DNA of 13,370 nucleotides from Anaerolineales bacterium UBA3499 (GCA_002377585.1 DFQC01000042.1:1-13370), one strand, 5' to 3'; positions 6,635 through 13,191 are shown, counted from the first letter of the stretch. A program made the numbers and translations. The notes: generated by a model not told the origin, from the letters alone.

Positions 6635-7192
6635 ATGAATGATTTCACGTTAGAACAAATACATGAAATAGTCCGCAAACTGGAAAGATCCCAACTATCA
6701 GGTGCTAACCTGTCTGGGTCTAACCTGATTAGAGCAAATTTGTTTGGGGCTTTCATGAATGGGGCTGACCTACATCAGGCTAACATGAGAGGTGCTAACC
6801 TGGGCAGTGCAAAGCTACAGCAAGCTGACCTGAGCGAGGCAAAAATGGATCCGGTATACCTAATTAGAGCAGACCTTACGGGAGCCAACCTCCAAAATGC
6901 TAACCTACAGAATGCTGTTATGTATGAAGCTAATCTGACTGATGCCAACATGCGGAACACCTACCTAATCAATACTAGACTCAACGGTTCTAACCTCCGT
7001 AATGCTGACCTAAGTGGAGCAGTTATGGACTCAGCTGACCTTAAAAGGGCTGACCTCCGAGGAGCAAACTTACAAAATGCCAACCTACAAAATACTGACC
7101 TGACCAACACTAAGTATGATAGAGATACACAGTGGCCTAAGAACTTCGACCCAGAAACAGCAGGGGCAATCCTTATAACAATGAGTAAATAG
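6635..7192 (+). CDS. Pentapeptide-repeat protein with 28 uninterrupted repeats
   Basis: A predicted right-handed quadrilateral beta-helix protein of 185 aa. Residues 1-20 (MNDFTLEQIHEIVRKLERSQ) look like a helical N-cap. Residues 21-160 are 28 consecutive pentapeptides of the A(N/D)L-x-x type with no gap (from LSGAN to LTNTK). Residues 161-185 form the tail 'YDRDTQWPKNFDPETAG', a recurrent C-terminal cap of this family. At four pentapeptides per coil, 28 repeats make exactly seven coils. The start at 6635 is preferred over an in-frame ATG at 6602 because TATAGT sits six bases upstream. There is no signal peptide, so it is cytosolic. Some members (MfpA/Qnr) mimic DNA and bind gyrase, but this one lacks specific evidence for that. 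Function unknown. Confidence 0.9.
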   Translation: MNDFTLEQIHEIVRKLERSQLSGANLSGSNLIRANLFGAFMNGADLHQANMRGANLGSAKLQQADLSEAKMDPVYLIRADLTGANLQNANLQNAVMYEANLTDANMRNTYLINTRLNGSNLRNADLSGAVMDSADLKRADLRGANLQNANLQNTDLTNTKYDRDTQWPKNFDPETAGAILITMSK

Positions 7193-7199
7193 TAAGAGC

Positions 7200-7301
7200 A
7201 TGCATTTTAATAGACCTCCTAAATGGTTTTACGCTTTGGTATGTATTAGCATAACAATATTTTTACTATTTACTATGATGAATTTATCAATTCTATTCTA
7301 G
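7200..7301 (+). CDS. Possible 33-aa single-pass membrane peptide
   Basis: The ATG at 7200 opens a 33-codon frame ending TAG at 7299-7301. The peptide starts MHFNRPPKWFY, basic and aromatic, followed by a hydrophobic stretch at about 11-29 (CISITIFLLFTMM), as in small N-in membrane peptides. It sits 7 bases after the pentapeptide stop and 8 bases before the kinase start. There is no good SD; AATAGT six bases upstream mimics the leaderless spacing seen elsewhere. AT-rich DNA easily gives hydrophobic short frames, so this is tentative. Confidence 0.3.
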   Translation: MHFNRPPKWFYALVCISITIFLLFTMMNLSILF

Positions 7302-7309
7302 CTCTGGTC

Positions 7310-8320
7310 ATGTCTGTCTTTAGCACTCCACCCCCCAATCTTTCAATAGAAAAAGCGGAGGATATGATTTTTGATTTATATGGCCTTAAGACATATGCTA
7401 CCTCATTAGACAGCGAGCGAGATCAAAATTTCCTGTGCACAACTCCTGAAAACAAGCAAATGGTGTTAAAGATATCAAACCCAGCAGAGGACAAATCTGT
7501 TCTCGAAATGCAGCATGAATGCATGCAATACATTCACGCTAATAATGGTGCATTGCAAATTCCTTGCGTGATAGCAGGCAATGGGGATAATGCAATTATG
7601 GAGTATGACTTGCAATCTACTACCTATCTCGTACGTCTCGTACATTACCTCCCCGGACTACTACTAACTAATGTCTCACACCATGAGCCCATGCTTCATA
7701 AATTAGGTGCATTTTTGGGGCATTTGTCACTAGCGATGCGTGGCTTCAACCATTCGGCTGCACATCGTGATTTCCCATGGGACATAGCACAGATAAACTT
7801 CATTGAAACACATAAACAATATGTAAATCAACATGAAAAAACAATTGATCATTTTGTTGAACTCTACAAAAAGCTTGTTTTACCCAATAATGCCAATTTG
7901 AGAAAGACCGTGATACATAACGATGGAAACGACCATAATATCTTGGTAAATAATGACGACGAGATTATAGGCATCATTGATTTTGGCGACATGGTTTATA
8001 GTTTTGTAGCATGTGAACCAGCTGTATGTATGTCCTATATCGCATTGGAGAAGAATGACCCACTCACATCGATCTCTAAAGTACTAAAAGGCTTCCACGA
8101 AATCTTCCCCTTGGTAGACGATGAATTGCGAGCCATAATCTACCTGATATGTATCCGGTGTTGCATAACAGTCACCATGGCAGCATATCGAAAACTCCTT
8201 TTTCCAGATAATGAATATATATCTGTGACCGAAAATCAGGCATGGGATTTTTTAAAAACAATGCAAAACGAGAATTTACAAACTTGGTCCAGTCAACTAT
8301 TGACTTATGTTAAATCCTAA
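7310..8320 (+). CDS. APH-fold kinase, hydroxylysine/amino-alcohol kinase-like
   Basis: A 336-aa cytosolic phosphotransferase of the aminoglycoside phosphotransferase/choline kinase fold. Visible sites: the nucleotide-binding strand with 'DQNF' (38-41) and K54 in 'MVLKIS'; the catalytic loop 'HNDGNDHNILV' (203-213) with D205 as base and N210 as metal ligand; and 'IIDFGDMVYS' (222-231) with D224 binding Mg. The combined 'HND-ND-N' and 'DFGDMVYS' signature is that of the hydroxylysine kinase (HYKK/AGPHD1) group rather than antibiotic-resistance enzymes. The next gene overlaps by 14 bases and encodes the matching phospho-lyase, so the kinase probably phosphorylates a hydroxyl of an amino alcohol (5-hydroxylysine, ethanolamine or similar) for that enzyme. 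No SD; TATTCT at 7294-7299 may give a very short leader. Confidence 0.88.
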   Translation: MSVFSTPPPNLSIEKAEDMIFDLYGLKTYATSLDSERDQNFLCTTPENKQMVLKISNPAEDKSVLEMQHECMQYIHANNGALQIPCVIAGNGDNAIMEYDLQSTTYLVRLVHYLPGLLLTNVSHHEPMLHKLGAFLGHLSLAMRGFNHSAAHRDFPWDIAQINFIETHKQYVNQHEKTIDHFVELYKKLVLPNNANLRKTVIHNDGNDHNILVNNDDEIIGIIDFGDMVYSFVACEPAVCMSYIALEKNDPLTSISKVLKGFHEIFPLVDDELRAIIYLICIRCCITVTMAAYRKLLFPDNEYISVTENQAWDFLKTMQNENLQTWSSQLLTYVKS

Positions 8321-9599
8321 AGAAATACAGGGTCTTCGCGACCAACATTTAGGCCCATCATTAAGCTTGTCTTATGAACAACCTATTCATATTGTCCGCG
8401 GTACCGGACAGTATCTTTTCGATGCCGATGGTACTAAATACTTAGACTGCGTTAATAATATACAGCACGTAGGCCATAGCCATCCACGCATAATTTCTGC
8501 AGCAAGAAAACAGCATCAAAAACTTAATACCAATACTCGCTACTTGGATGACACAGTTGTCCGATATGCCCAGAATATTGCTAATACATTACCCTCTGGA
8601 CTAGATGTATGCTTTTTCACCAATTCAGGCAGTGAATCTAATGATCTAGCCTTACGACTCGCTCGCAACTTCACTAAAAGCAAACAGACTATAGTTTTAG
8701 ATTCGGCTTATCATGGCCACTTGTCGTCTCTTATTGAGATTAGTCCTTATAAGCACGCAGGGCCCGGTGGAGCCGGTGCACCAGATTTTGTGCACACAAT
8801 ACCAGTACCGGACCCATACCGAGGAAAATATAGAGGGCCCGAATGTGCTGAGAATTATGTGCAGGAAGTTGAACGTGCCATTAATACAATACAAGGCCAG
8901 AAGTTCCGACCATCCGCATTCATAGTAGAAGCCATTATGGGGTGCGGGGGGCAGATATTATTGCCACCCGGTTTTTTAAATGATGCTTTTAAGTTAGTAC
9001 AACAGGCAGGAGGAGTATGTATAGCGGATGAAGTACAAATTGGATTCGGTAGAGTTGGATCACATTTTTGGGGTTTCGAAACGCATAATGTTGTACCAGA
9101 TATAGTGACAATGGGTAAACCAATGGGGAATGGGCATCCCCTCTCAGCTGTGGTCACTACTCGAGAGATAGCACATGCCTTCAACAATGGAATGGAATAT
9201 TTCAATTCATTTGGTGGCAATCCCGTCTCATGCGCAATAGGCCAGACTGTTTTAGATATCATCAGAGATGAAGACCTGCAAGCTAACGCCCTGGACGTCG
9301 GATCACACTTGTTGATTCAATTGAACATCTTAAAATCAAAACACGATTTGATTGGAGATGTGCGAGGTGCAGGATTGTTTGTTGGATTTGAATTGGTTAA
9401 AGATCGCAACACGCTTGAACCTGCCGACAAAGAGGTAGACTACATTATCAACAAAATGAAGGATAACGGTCTACTGCTAAGCAAAGACGGGCCCAACCAT
9501 AATGTCATTAAAATCAAACCGCCATTAGTATTCACAAAAGAAAATGTGAATTTTCTAATCAAACAATTGGACGAGATACTGGAATCATATAATCTCTAA
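8307..9599 (+). CDS. Class-III PLP phospho-lyase, ethanolamine-phosphate / 5-phosphohydroxylysine phospho-lyase-like
   Basis: A cytosolic PLP enzyme of class-III aminotransferase fold, 430 aa, full length. Landmarks: 'YLDCVNNIQHVGHSHP' (45-60), 'LNTNTRYLDD' (73-82), phosphate turn 'NSGSESNDLALRLAR' (106-120), 'YHGHLSSLIEISPYK' (135-149), 'PDPYRGKYRG' (168-177), 'ADEVQIGFGRVG' with D241, and 'MGKPMGNGHP' with Schiff-base K271. These are the signature blocks of vertebrate ETNPPL/PHYKPL and their bacterial relatives, which eliminate phosphate and ammonia from O-phosphoethanolamine or 5-phosphohydroxylysine to give an aldehyde, rather than transaminate. The start overlaps the kinase end by 14 bases, so translation is probably coupled. 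Which substrate is used cannot be settled from sequence. Confidence 0.9.
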   Translation: MLNPKEIQGLRDQHLGPSLSLSYEQPIHIVRGTGQYLFDADGTKYLDCVNNIQHVGHSHPRIISAARKQHQKLNTNTRYLDDTVVRYAQNIANTLPSGLDVCFFTNSGSESNDLALRLARNFTKSKQTIVLDSAYHGHLSSLIEISPYKHAGPGGAGAPDFVHTIPVPDPYRGKYRGPECAENYVQEVERAINTIQGQKFRPSAFIVEAIMGCGGQILLPPGFLNDAFKLVQQAGGVCIADEVQIGFGRVGSHFWGFETHNVVPDIVTMGKPMGNGHPLSAVVTTREIAHAFNNGMEYFNSFGGNPVSCAIGQTVLDIIRDEDLQANALDVGSHLLIQLNILKSKHDLIGDVRGAGLFVGFELVKDRNTLEPADKEVDYIINKMKDNGLLLSKDGPNHNVIKIKPPLVFTKENVNFLIKQLDEILESYNL

Positions 9600-9610
9600 A
9601 CCAGTAAATA

Positions 9611-9616
9611 TACACT
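9611..9616 (+). promoter_or_regulatory. Leaderless -10-like element before the 144-aa gene
   Basis: TACACT is followed by AAGAAT and the ATG at 9623, the same six-base spacing as at 6298 and 6635. A perfect TATAAT at 9588-9593, inside the end of the phospho-lyase gene, is a second internal promoter candidate. Either could supplement readthrough from the kinase. Confidence 0.3.
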
Positions 9617-9622
9617 AAGAAT

Positions 9623-10057
9623 ATGTCTAAAAAAGAATGTTCCAATCACAACATCAACCATCAAGAAAACCTGTCTCTCACCACTAATTTCTACAGCACT
9701 AAGATTGGATGGGCCGATATAGATGATTCACTAATAGATTCATCAATATCTAACGCACTTGAGTCACTACAAAAAATAAAATTTGTCCGTGAAAGAAATG
9801 GTTCTTCCTACAAGTGGGATATATATTATGTCATGCAAGATCAACTCGACCATCTAGGTTATCTCAGTTATCTTCGCATAGATAATGAGAACATATCTCT
9901 AGGATACTTATATGTCCTAACAGGCGAGATTAAGCCCATAAGAGTCAAAGCTTTAATGATTAAAGATCGCCGCCAAATACTGAAAAATGCAGTTACCTGT
10001 GCAAAGTTGCGTGTAGACAAAGATCACAATGTCGGAGTCTTCTACAGAAAACACTGA
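9623..10057 (+). CDS. Unknown 144-aa protein in the kinase/phospho-lyase cluster
   Basis: I do not recognise a family. The protein is soluble, without signal peptide or membrane segment. The N-terminal 25 residues are polar and Asn/His-rich (KKECSNHNINHQEN), probably disordered. From about residue 26 it looks like one mixed alpha/beta domain: 'FYSTKIGWADIDDSLIDSS', a helix 'ISNALESLQKI', then beta-type stretches 'YKWDIYYVMQ', 'LGYLSYLRID', 'ISLGYLYVL', 'IKPIRVKALMI', and a basic helix 'KDRRQILKNAVTCAKLR'. Gaps to its neighbours are 23 and 36 bases on the same strand, so it is likely transcribed with the phospho-lyase and MFS genes. No catalytic motif is visible. Confidence 0.7.
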   Translation: MSKKECSNHNINHQENLSLTTNFYSTKIGWADIDDSLIDSSISNALESLQKIKFVRERNGSSYKWDIYYVMQDQLDHLGYLSYLRIDNENISLGYLYVLTGEIKPIRVKALMIKDRRQILKNAVTCAKLRVDKDHNVGVFYRKH

Positions 10058-10093
10058 CATTAAATACTGTTTTAGTGAATAAGAGATTATCTG

Positions 10094-11257
10094 ATGATAA
10101 GATTTTGGTTTAAGCTATTTTATGCTGTTAAGTTTGCGGGCATTGGTGTATTTATGCCATATATGGTGATATATTTTATTAGGAAGGATCTCACTAATGC
10201 ACAAGTAGGATACCTAATGTCCCTCATAACATTGGCAGGCATGATAGTACAACCTGTGTGGGGCATTGTAAGTGACAAATTTAATGTCACCAGACTTCTC
10301 ATTACTATTGGTTGCTGGGTCACATCTGTATTAGTATTTGCTTTTACATTGAATGACAGATTTGAATATCTACTAGTAATTGTGATATTAAGTTCGATAG
10401 TAAACGCTCCAGTCCATTCTAATTTAGTAGCCTTGGCACTTAGTCACTTGGAAAACAGAGGAAAACAAGAAGAGTTTGGCAAGTTCCGTTTATGGGGTTC
10501 TATAGGATTTATAGTAGCCACTGCCATTGCAGGAGGATTATTCTTTGAAGACAACTTGGAAATAGCAGTATATATTTACTGTGGGTCTCTTGTTGTATTA
10601 GGATTGATTTCGCTACAATTACCTGATCGACGAATATCTACTGAGGTACAGTGGGCAGATGGCTTTAAATTACTTGTTCACAACCGACGATTACGTTTGT
10701 TTTTATTGGGGGTAGTCTGTCTGGGAATAACAGTCGGTATAGGTGATCAATACTTAGTTGTATACATGAATGAGCTAAATGCAACGGCTTGGATTATTGG
10801 TTCTACTGTCGCTGTGACAGCTATGCCTGAAATACCTCTAATGCATTATGCCGAGACGTTTATACGTAAGTGGGGCTTGCGCATGACATACATAGTAGGA
10901 ATTAGTGCACTACCCCTGCGCTGGTTTCTGAACACCCTAGTTACTGATGCTAATATAGCGTTGCCAATCCAAGCATTGCATGGTATTGGATTGAGTGCGC
11001 TGCTTACTGTAGGAGTTATATATATCGACAATATTCTACCCAAGACCCTACGGGCTTCAGGACAAGCCATCTATTCAACCAGTCTCTATGGTCTAGGTCC
11101 TTCTATCGGGCTGTTTATAGCGGGTTTACTTATGAGTTCCGGAAGTACCAAAACATTGTGGATAATGTGTTTATTTATAAGTGTTATCGGATGCATCATC
11201 GTAAATAGAGCTATGCAAATAGATGACGAACAAACAATTGCTAGTGATAAAATTTAG
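10094..11257 (+). CDS. MFS transporter, MFS_1-like (nucleoside/sugar permease-type)
   Basis: A 387-aa inner-membrane carrier with about twelve hydrophobic segments. The N-terminus 'FYAVKFAGIGVFMPYMVIYF' (9-28) and 'TNAQVGYLMSL' (34-44), motif A 'GIVSDKFNVTR' (57-67), and 'FGKFRLWGSIGFIVATAI' near 128-145 match the MFS_1_like/nucleoside-H+-symporter/LacY-type branch. A ribosome site AAGAGA lies about 8 bases before the ATG. It is the last gene of the same-strand block starting with the kinase, so it may import the substrate of that pathway or export its product; this is inferred from position alone. Confidence 0.88.
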   Translation: MIRFWFKLFYAVKFAGIGVFMPYMVIYFIRKDLTNAQVGYLMSLITLAGMIVQPVWGIVSDKFNVTRLLITIGCWVTSVLVFAFTLNDRFEYLLVIVILSSIVNAPVHSNLVALALSHLENRGKQEEFGKFRLWGSIGFIVATAIAGGLFFEDNLEIAVYIYCGSLVVLGLISLQLPDRRISTEVQWADGFKLLVHNRRLRLFLLGVVCLGITVGIGDQYLVVYMNELNATAWIIGSTVAVTAMPEIPLMHYAETFIRKWGLRMTYIVGISALPLRWFLNTLVTDANIALPIQALHGIGLSALLTVGVIYIDNILPKTLRASGQAIYSTSLYGLGPSIGLFIAGLLMSSGSTKTLWIMCLFISVIGCIIVNRAMQIDDEQTIASDKI

Positions 11258-11393
11258 TGATGATAATTGACACAACACAAACAAGGTCTAACTTGGCAGT
11301 ATACGGTCAACTAGTACGAACAATACCCTAACTACTTCACACTTCAGATTGTTTATGAGATAATTCGGTTGCAATTTTTTATTAAGACATGTT

Positions 11394-11398
11394 GGAGG
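11394..11398 (+). promoter_or_regulatory. Shine-Dalgarno site that points to an AUA start codon
   Basis: A perfect GGAGG is followed by seven bases (TTACGTC) and then ATA at 11406. No ATG, GTG or TTG exists in this frame between the stop codon at 11361-11363 and the ATG at 11460. The spacing selects 11406, exactly where the family's first residue belongs. A TATTAA at 11380-11385 could be the -10 of a short leader. Confidence 0.65.
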
Positions 11399-11405
11399 TT
11401 ACGTC

Positions 11406-12521
11406 ATAGCTATTATAGGTGTCCCGCAAGAAACAAAAGATCACGAACATCGTGTCGGTATGACACCAGGAGCCACCGAAACTCTGGTCCACGAAGGACA
11501 TACTGTACTAATTCAAGCCGGAGCAGGAAATGGCAGCGGGTTTACTGACAAAGAATATGTGGATGCTGGAGCTGAATTAATCAACACAGCACCTGAATTA
11601 TTCTCCCAAGTAGACATAATTGTTAAAGTCAAAGAACCGCAACCAAACGAATGTGAAATGATGAAAGATGGCCAGATACTCTACACGTATCTCCATCTAG
11701 CATCTGACGAACAGTTAACTTATGCACTAATAGAACGTAATATCACAGCCGTTGCCTATGAAACAGTAGAGCTCGACGATGGGTCTCTCCCACTATTAAC
11801 GCCAATGAGTGAAGTTGCTGGCCGCATGTCTGTTCAGGTGGCTGCCCACTACCTTGAAAAAGCAAGCGGGGGACGCGGTAAACTGCTAGGTGGTGTGCCA
11901 GGTGTACGACCCGCAACAGTCACTATTATTGGTGGAGGTATTGTAGGAATTAACGCAGCAAAGATCGCTCTTGGAATGGGAGCGCAGGTATTGCTTGTTG
12001 ACATCAACCCTGACCGACTTCGTTATCTTGACGATGTACTCCATGGTAACGTCACCACACTTAGCTCCAACCGACGTAATATTGGAGACGCCGTAATGAT
12101 CTCAGATATTGTGATAGGGGCCGTACTGATCGCAGGTGCGCGAGCACCGCTCCTAGTTACTAAAGAGATGGTATCTAGCATGACACATGGATCAGTCATA
12201 GTAGATGTTGCAGTCGACCAAGGTGGATGCATTGAGACAATCATACCGACTACACACAGCAAACCTGTTTACGAATTAGATGGGATTCTACATTACGGGG
12301 TCACTAATATGCCTGGAGCCGTGCCGCGCACTTCCACCTATGCACTCACTAGTGCCACACTACCCTATACTGTACGACTGGCATCGCAGGGTTTTGAAGA
12401 TACTGTCAGATCTGATCGCGTACTCGCAAGCGGAGTTAATGTGTATCGTGGACAGATAACACATCCAGCTGTGGCCGAAACTTATGGACTCGAATATACA
12501 CCACTACCCGACTTGCTCTAA
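11406..12521 (+). CDS. ald: Alanine dehydrogenase, probably initiated at an AUA codon
   Basis: NAD-dependent L-alanine dehydrogenase, reversibly converting L-alanine to pyruvate and ammonium in the cytosol. From ATA 11406 it has 371 aa, the usual family length. Residues 2-22 read 'AIIGVPQETKDHEHRVGMTP', the canonical N-terminus with substrate-binding R16. Further sites: K76 in 'KVKEP', H97 in 'YLHL', 'MSEVAGR', 'GGRGKLLGGVPGV', the NAD motif GGGIVG at 176-181, ribose-binding D199 in 'VDIN', and catalytic D271 in 'VDVAVDQGG'. Starting at the ATG 11460 would lose the first strand and R16. No usual start codon exists upstream in frame, and GGAGG sits seven bases before ATA. It follows the amino-alcohol cluster after 148 bases. 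Function firm, start inferred. Confidence 0.92.
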   Translation: MAIIGVPQETKDHEHRVGMTPGATETLVHEGHTVLIQAGAGNGSGFTDKEYVDAGAELINTAPELFSQVDIIVKVKEPQPNECEMMKDGQILYTYLHLASDEQLTYALIERNITAVAYETVELDDGSLPLLTPMSEVAGRMSVQVAAHYLEKASGGRGKLLGGVPGVRPATVTIIGGGIVGINAAKIALGMGAQVLLVDINPDRLRYLDDVLHGNVTTLSSNRRNIGDAVMISDIVIGAVLIAGARAPLLVTKEMVSSMTHGSVIVDVAVDQGGCIETIIPTTHSKPVYELDGILHYGVTNMPGAVPRTSTYALTSATLPYTVRLASQGFEDTVRSDRVLASGVNVYRGQITHPAVAETYGLEYTPLPDLL

Positions 12522-12563
12522 TTGATAAATCTTATCTAGATATTAATCCAAGTATTTTATCAA
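12522..12563 (+). repeat. Inverted repeat after the alanine dehydrogenase stop
   Basis: TTGATAAA (12522-12529) and TTTATCAA (12556-12563) are a perfect 8-bp inverted pair with a 26-base loop, beginning right after the stop codon. The loop contains the 10-bp palindrome TATCTAGATA (12533-12542). It is AT-only apart from one pair, so a weak 3' end structure at best. Confidence 0.3.
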
Positions 12564-12638
12564 AGCAAAAACTGACTAACTTTTTACATAACAACCAATA
12601 TAGATCCATCTCATGATAAATTAGCGATTCATCCTTTT

Positions 12639-12665
12639 TTGCATCCCTTGATTCAATAATATAAT
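12639..12665 (+). promoter_or_regulatory. Promoter candidate of the DsrE-like gene
   Basis: TATAAT (12660-12665) matches consensus perfectly. TTGCAT (12639-12644) lies 15 bases before it, a short spacer. Transcription would start near 12672 with a leader of about 43 bases containing AGGAGA (12699-12704), ten bases before the ATG. Confidence 0.45.
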
Positions 12666-12699
12666 ATCAATCTACCGATTACTTATATAAATTGAATCA
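12649..12699. repeat. 9-bp inverted repeat flanking the DsrE-like promoter, possible operator
   Basis: TGATTCAAT (12649-12657) and ATTGAATCA (12691-12699) are perfect inverted copies. One arm lies between the -35 and -10 positions and the other directly abuts the AGGAGA ribosome site. If the start is near 12672 only the second arm is transcribed, so a DNA-binding role fits better than an RNA hairpin. Confidence 0.35.
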
Positions 12700-12714
12700 G
12701 GAGATCAAAAACTA

Positions 12715-13104
12715 ATGAGTAAACACTTTTTTATTAAGTTAGTAACTAGTCCAGATGTTGACCCATTCAAATGTATAGTAGGACTAGGTTGTACAGCACA
12801 AGCAATCAATGACGGACATAAAGTGGATGTATTCTTCGCTGCAGCCGCGGTCCAGTTACTACATGCAGAGTACATTTCTAATCTAGGTACAAAAATAGAT
12901 GCTGCACCTAATATGTGCCAAGGTTTTATTGAGACAATCATCAATGGAGCCAACAACATTTATTGCTCAACAGCATCACAAGCTTATTATGGGGTCAGTC
13001 AGGAATCCTCCGAGGCTCTAATCCATGGCATCAATTTACACTGGAGCGGCCCTGATGGAGTAATTGCCCTAGCAGCCGCTGCAGAAGTCTCATTAACCTA
13101 CTAA
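12715..13104 (+). CDS. DsrE/DsrF-like family protein
   Basis: A small soluble protein of 129 aa with the DsrE-like alpha/beta fold. The N-terminal strand 'HFFIKLVTSPD' is followed by 'PFKCIVGLGCTAQAINDGHKVDVFFAAAAVQLL' as helix, strand and helix, then a Gly/Ala helix 'FIETIINGANNIYCSTASQAYYGV', where C84 occupies the place of the conserved cysteine of this family, and a C-terminal Ala-rich helix. DsrE-type proteins relay sulfur as persulfides or are of unknown role; the single gene, without DsrF/DsrH-like partners or sulfur-pathway genes here, does not support sulfite-reductase function. C20, C26, C68 and C84 are its cysteines. It has its own promoter candidate and SD (AGGAGA). Confidence 0.78.
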   Translation: MSKHFFIKLVTSPDVDPFKCIVGLGCTAQAINDGHKVDVFFAAAAVQLLHAEYISNLGTKIDAAPNMCQGFIETIINGANNIYCSTASQAYYGVSQESSEALIHGINLHWSGPDGVIALAAAAEVSLTY

Positions 13105-13135
13105 TCTAGTTCGACATCAATATATCATGAGTAAT

Positions 13136-13165
13136 TTGCCTTACCACTAGATGTCATTGTATAGT
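13136..13165 (+). promoter_or_regulatory. Promoter candidate of the pentapeptide lipoprotein
   Basis: TTGCCT (13136-13141), an 18-base spacer, and TATAGT (13160-13165) form a reasonable sigma-70-like promoter. A start near 13172 leaves a leader of about 20 bases with AGGTG before the GTG codon at 13192. Confidence 0.45.
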
Positions 13166-13191
13166 AGAGAAAATCATAGAACAGGTGCCAC

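Noticed and set aside
6695..7114. Repetitive DNA with a 15-base period, considered as a repeat array or CRISPR-like element
   Set aside because: The periodicity is degenerate and exactly follows the pentapeptide codons; there are no spacers or exact repeats.
7310..8320. Aminoglycoside-resistance kinase
   Set aside because: The catalytic signature and the overlapping phospho-lyase gene fit an amino-alcohol/hydroxylysine kinase; no other resistance or mobile element is present.
8855..9262. Open 135-aa frame on the minus strand
   Set aside because: Antisense to the well-conserved PLP phospho-lyase, with no ribosome site and a composition typical of a shadow frame.
11460..12521. Alanine dehydrogenase starting at ATG 11460
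   Set aside because: It would drop 18 conserved residues including the substrate-binding Arg and leave the GGAGG at 11394 unused, about 60 bases upstream.
12715..13104. Part of a dissimilatory sulfite reductase or tRNA-thiolation (DsrEFH/TusBCD) system
   Set aside because: Only one DsrE-like gene is present, with none of the partner genes around it.
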